From Avena insularis (Eukaryota > Streptophyta > Magnoliopsida > Poales > Poaceae): 64,000 bases of DNA. The stretch spans positions 445,026,028 to 445,090,027 of the forward strand of contig CM042688.1 of NCBI GenBank assembly GCA_023614405.1. Reading direction: 5' to 3'. Position 1 is the stretch's first letter; each line of letters opens with the position of its first letter. Below are positions 59,750 to 64,000 of this stretch, piece after piece. Below the pieces are notes generated by a model. The model had not been told where the DNA came from. It saw only the letters and a program-made list of their open reading frames with translations, and did no database searches. Position numbers and translations under genes: made by a program.

Positions 59750-62700
59750 GTTGGCGCCCACCGTGGGGCATGTGAGCTTCATATATGCGTCCCGAGCGGA
59801 ATCTGCAAGAATTGGAATCTGCGAGACCATCGCCATCGGTCTCATCCTCTATGCTAGTGACGTCCCTCTCATCGTTCTTGACGATACCTGGACGTCGGCT
59901 AGGGAGGCCGTGACTGCCTACACCATCATATCTTTCGGCGAGATCGATGTGTACATCGTATTCGCTGAAACTGTCCCACCCACCCCAGCGGTGATGATAG
60001 AGGCAGAAGAAATTTCTGGATCGCCTTTGTCCGCGGAGGCAGCAGAGTTCCGGATCTCAAAAAAACCTAATTCCACCCAGCCCGCACCCGTTGCGGAGAT
60101 AGTGGTGAAATTCGGGCCTGAAGCAGACCTCGTGGCTCAAATCGAATCTGGAGTGGATCTCCCTAGGGAGGTCGAATCCCAGATCGATCCACCCGCTGAA
60201 GTCAAAATCCAGGAGGAGCACAGCAACAACCTTGGTTCCGGCTCTGCCAACGCCGGAATAGATCAACCGTTCCTGAGGCACATGTTGAGGCGCATGATGA
60301 TGCAAGACGCAAGGGTGGATGAGGTTCTCGAAACCATCAAGACCTTCGAGGAAGCCCACGAGGAAAGCCGCAACTACCTCAGGACCCACACATCGCACTT
60401 TGTCGGATACATTGGATCTGGATACGGCTCTGCCGATGCTGGAGACAACACTGACTCAGTGCTAGAGGCGATCGGAACAAACACTGACTTACCCGCATCC
60501 TCGGATGACTCGATGACGTTCGGATTTCCGAAAGTTCTCCGCAGAGTATGAAGAGGAGTACAACTCCAGAGCCGCAGAAGAAGGAGAAGCCATGGGTGAA
60601 GGATCCGGGGAAAACTCTCCCACAGCACAGGATGATATGGAGATCGGAGATAAACCCGAGCCCCAAATGTCCAAAAGTACCGATCAGAGCTTGACTCCGG
60701 GAAACGGACCCAAATCTGTCTTTGCTACCGGTGCTGCCAAGAAGGCAAAGAAGAAGAACAAGAAGAACAAGACCCCGACAAAAGAACTTCCAATAGAGGA
60801 GGTGATTGCCAAGGAATCCGAGGAAGACTCGGATGGAGCACTTATCCCAGAAGAGCCAAAAGAAGAATCGGTGGATGGACACGTGATCACCGCAGGTGCG
60901 CGTAAACTCATCGATGCTGCACTAACCACACCTATCCCTACAGCTGCAAAACTTACGGCTGAAGAGCTGGATGAAAGGGCCCAGACCCTAGAAGCATGAC
61001 GCCAAGTACTCCTTGATGAGGACAAAAACATCGAGGAAGAAAAGAAACGCATGGCAACTGCAGAGAAGTACATCTCTCTCGGCAGCATCAGAAGACCCGG
61101 AAACATCACAGTCATGACGACCAATTCCCGGAAGTTCACAAAGTCCTCTTTGGAGAAGACCATGGGATGCCTCGACTCGACAGCAAGGTAGATTGGGTAT
61201 ATCCAACACCATTGCAAAACACAACCGCTGCTCAAGAAATCCTAGCAAGTAATCTAGGCCCAGAACAGGTTCGATTGGGCATTAAGCTACTCACCAAGGG
61301 TCTGGAGCAACAGAAGGCCACCCAGTCCGGAAGCGGAAAACTGGTCTCCCAATCTGACCAATGTCGCACTGATCCGTCCTGGAATGATGTAAGACCCCAA
61401 CATGTTCCGGAACAGTATCACCGTTCCGACCATCGGGAAGAAAACTACTCAAGAACGGATCTTTAGGACATCATCGCAAAGCTACACGTGACTGGCGCAA
61501 CGTTACTCCAGCCGCGGAGCAAGAGGCAATTGCTGCACTGTATCCAACGAATCCTCCCCGACGAGAGTCAAACGATCGTAGGGAAGAAGACAAAGAGAAG
61601 CGTCGGGAGGAGGACCGTCAAAGAATGTCACCTCCTAGACACACAAGCCGTCTGGCTGACGGACGATGGAACAACGGACACTGTGCTGAGTCAAGCCGGC
61701 AGGGGATTCGTCGTAATGAAGACCCTTCCTAGAACTGGCATAATGACGCTCCGGATGGAGGCCGACGATCAGCCGGAAACAATCTAGCTGCTCCACCCTC
61801 TCCACCAAGCATCCATCACAACGGTTCCCAAGGAGGCCAAGAAGGGAGTCGTGGCGGAGGAGGTGGTGGCAGAAGCCGAAGTCCGACTCCAATGCACCAC
61901 ATCCGTAGCCGTCATGTAGGACGATCTCTGTCCCCAAGTGACGCAACGCACATGATTAACTCCAACATAGAGGCGCTGTACTACGAAAATGATGATATAT
62001 ACATGGGCCCGAAATGTTTCGGACCACGCATAAGAGCAACAAAATTCCCGGAAGGATTTGCTATCACGAGGCATATTCAAGCCTAGGACGGTATGGCTCG
62101 GCTAGACACTTGGCTCCAGGATTTTTTCCAGGCTTGCTTTATCGCCAAAGGAGGAAACAGCCTGGTCGCGACCCGATATATCCCACTCATGCTATGGAAG
62201 ATGGCACGATCATGGCTCAATGAACTTCTGGAGAATACCATCCACAACTGGTATGACATGGAAAGCACGTTCTTTCGGAATTTTGAAGGCACATATCAGA
62301 GGCCCTGTACGGTAGGAGACCTACATCGTTGCACCCAGAAAGCCGGAGAAACTTGCTGGGATTATCTCGGACGATGGATCGCACGAAGAACTCCTATGAA
62401 GGAGTAAATGACCAAACTGCGATTGAAGCTTTCATTGCAGGGCTCCCAATTGGCTTACTACGTCATCGCTTGAAGTGTGACAAGGTCACCAATTTGGGAG
62501 AGGTGATAGAAACAGCGAGCAAGTATGCAGATGTTGATGATGATGCAGAGGGATTGCTTAACACCCTAGCCGTGACACAGTCGGCAAAACAACCAAAGCA
62601 GCAAGCTCAGAAGCGCAAGAACACCTCGGAAGAAAATCCCAACGCAGAAACGGCAGTGGTCACTGCTACTTTCGGGTCTAGAGGACGAGGAGGGCGCGGT

Positions 62701-63367
62701 GGTGGCAAAACCTACTCTTGGGCCGACATTGCCAATAACCCATGTGTGAATCACTTAGACGCCAATGGGGGCTCGTCCCACACAAACGCCGACTGTCGTT
62801 TCAATGACGACATCAAGAAAGACGATACCGCTGGCTACAGGGCTAAGCGGAAGAAGGGAAAGAAGAATCCCAAAAAAGATAAAGAGACCAAGGATGATTC
62901 CGACATGGAGGAACCCGATGCATCAAATCCTAAGCTGGAAGAGAAGAAGAACTTCCCGACAAAGAAAGACACTTATGTCACCTTCCTCGGATCTCAACCA
63001 GCTAAGGTCAAGAAAGCAGTTCTACATGAGCTCAACGCAACAGTTCCGGCTGTCCCTCAGTTCCTGGACTGGTCGAAAGTGGCAATTACCTTTGATCGTG
63101 CTGGTCATCCACCTAAGATGCACATGCGAGGAAAATATGCCTTACTCGTCAATCCATTTATTGTCGGCTATGGTTTCTCTAAGACTCTCATGGATGGCGG
63201 CAGCAGCATTAACATCCTGTACAGCTGATGGACGGCGACACCGGATGAAGATCTCGGAGACCCAGCTGAATTACAACTTTGTGATCTTTCACGGAGTTAT
63301 CTCAAGAAGACAAGCAAAATCCCTAGGAGAAATCACTTTGGATGTAACATTTGGAACTCCAAAGAAC
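59721..63367 (+). pseudogene. Gypsy gag and protease start, truncated
   Basis: Gag pieces in order: an open N-terminal part of 276 codons (59721-60551, rich in Pro/Glu, with LRHMLRRMMMQDARVDEVLE); a lysine-rich linker (60592-60999, AAKKAKKKNKKNK); TPLQNTTAAQEILASNLGPE (61,212); the retrotransposon gag core WLQDFFQACFIAKGG, MLWKMARSWLNELLEN, FRNFEGTYQRPCTVGDL (62,105-62,330); and AIEAFIAGLPIGLLRHRL. Then HMRGKYALLVNPFIVGYGFS with LMDGGSSINILY, an aspartic protease active site (DGGSS, 63,190). Frameshifts (near 61,100-61,200, 62,390 and 63,230) and stops (60997, 62084, 63226) show decay. The motif style and TTGGCGCC primer site suggest a Tat-like rather than chromovirus lineage. It ends at ITLDVTFGTPKN, where another LTR starts. 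Confidence 0.75.
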
Positions 63368-64000
63368 TGTAACACCCCAGTTTTACCTAATCTATAATTA
63401 GGGTTGTTTGTGCATTCATGAGCATCATCTCTTTAAAATGCATGCAAGGAAGAACTAAATGCAAAACCCTAAGCCCTAATTTCCCTCTCCCTCTTGAAAA
63501 CAATTGAAATGGGTTTGAATATTTTGAAAACCATCAAAACTCATGGAGCCAAATTGACTAAAGGGATCCCTAGAGTATTTTATATAATTGTAAATCTCTA
63601 GTATTTTGGAAATGAGCCAAAATAGATTTGAAACTCAAATACAAAAGAGAAACAATATTTCAGGAAAAGAAAAGTGTTTTTGTTAAAAAAATAAGAGAAC
63701 CTAGCTACTCAGACCAAGCAGCCTAGCCGGCCCATCACTACCTCTCCCTCTCTGCCTCCTGCGTGCAGCAGCTAGCAGCCAGCCCACTGCGACCTAGTAC
63801 CGCTTCGGCGTCGCCCCTGTCGTCTTCCTCCTCCCCTAAGCAGCTGCCTGGCGATGTCGGCGTCGTCGATCCCTGCCGCCAGCATCCCGCCGCCCGTCGA
63901 ACCCGGGAGAGGATAAGACCCGTCGTGGACGCCTTAGCATTGTCCCTATCCTATTTTTCCCTCCCAACGACCTCCCTCTTGTGTTTTCCCCTCCGCCCTA
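63368..64000 (+). mobile_element. Start of another LTR element (runs off the window)
   Basis: TGTAACACCCCAGTTTTACC appears abruptly inside the protease frame. The same TGTAACA(C/T)CCC edge begins the two large elements here when read on their sense strand. Preceding 5 bp AGAAC would be the target copy to look for downstream. The GC-rich end (63,720-64,000) resembles the GC-rich core of the other LTRs. Confidence 0.6.

Overview
This window looks like intergenic and repeat-rich DNA from a large-genome grass, most likely Triticeae or a related Pooideae. The reasons are the dense Stowaway, Tourist and Harbinger-type MITEs, a chromovirus-type Gypsy element with 3-4 kb LTRs, a non-autonomous element with 6.1 kb LTRs (LARD-like), an LTR beginning TGATACGTC, a Gypsy gag region preceded by a TTGGCGCC primer site, and genes broken by GT-AG introns. 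I see no bacterial-style operons, CRISPR arrays, tRNA or rRNA genes. I could not confirm any intact cellular gene.

Layout. 1-2.3 kb: a tandem array with a strikingly regular 125-bp period, then a second degenerate repeat. 2.3-8.1 kb: two decayed minus-strand genes, a SINA-type E3 ligase fragment (3.36-3.76 kb) and a DUF295/F-box-like gene (5.89-7.97 kb), with MITEs between them. 8.3-9.5 kb: a local repeat family. 9.6-26.3 kb: about twenty copies of two short interspersed families, here called A and B, in both orientations, often head-to-tail or as inverted pairs. Their ends resemble non-autonomous Helitrons, and later MITE and LINE insertions sit inside them. This stretch also holds a 1.1-kb segmental duplication (13.73 and 17.55 kb), an unrecognised gene-like segment (about 16 kb) and a small spliced gene with a duplicated exon (23.4-24.4 kb).

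27.53-40.50 kb: a complete but dead chromovirus-type Gypsy element on the minus strand, with target duplication AGAGT, iMet-type primer site, an additional ORF upstream of gag, and one unbroken gag-pol frame carrying 11 nonsense codons. 40.77-58.91 kb: a multi-exon Ptta/En/Spm-type (Transposase_24-like) pseudogene on the plus strand. One exon is split by a solo LTR (41.59-43.07 kb, TSD GTTTG) and another by the LARD-like element (43.52-58.05 kb, TSD CAGAC). Removing one TSD copy plus the insert restores the reading frame at both sites. 59.24-63.37 kb: a plus-strand Gypsy LTR, gag and protease fragment, cut at 63,368 by the start of yet another LTR that runs off the window.

How the parts relate. 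The Gypsy element and the LARD-like element share the same primer-site block and a hairpin beside the polypurine tract whose outer base pair covaries. This suggests the coding-less element depends on relatives of the autonomous one. Family A and B copies work as empty-site controls: comparing copies fixes the boundaries and target duplications of the MITEs and the LINE tail. Everything here is read by eye; no alignment or database search was run.
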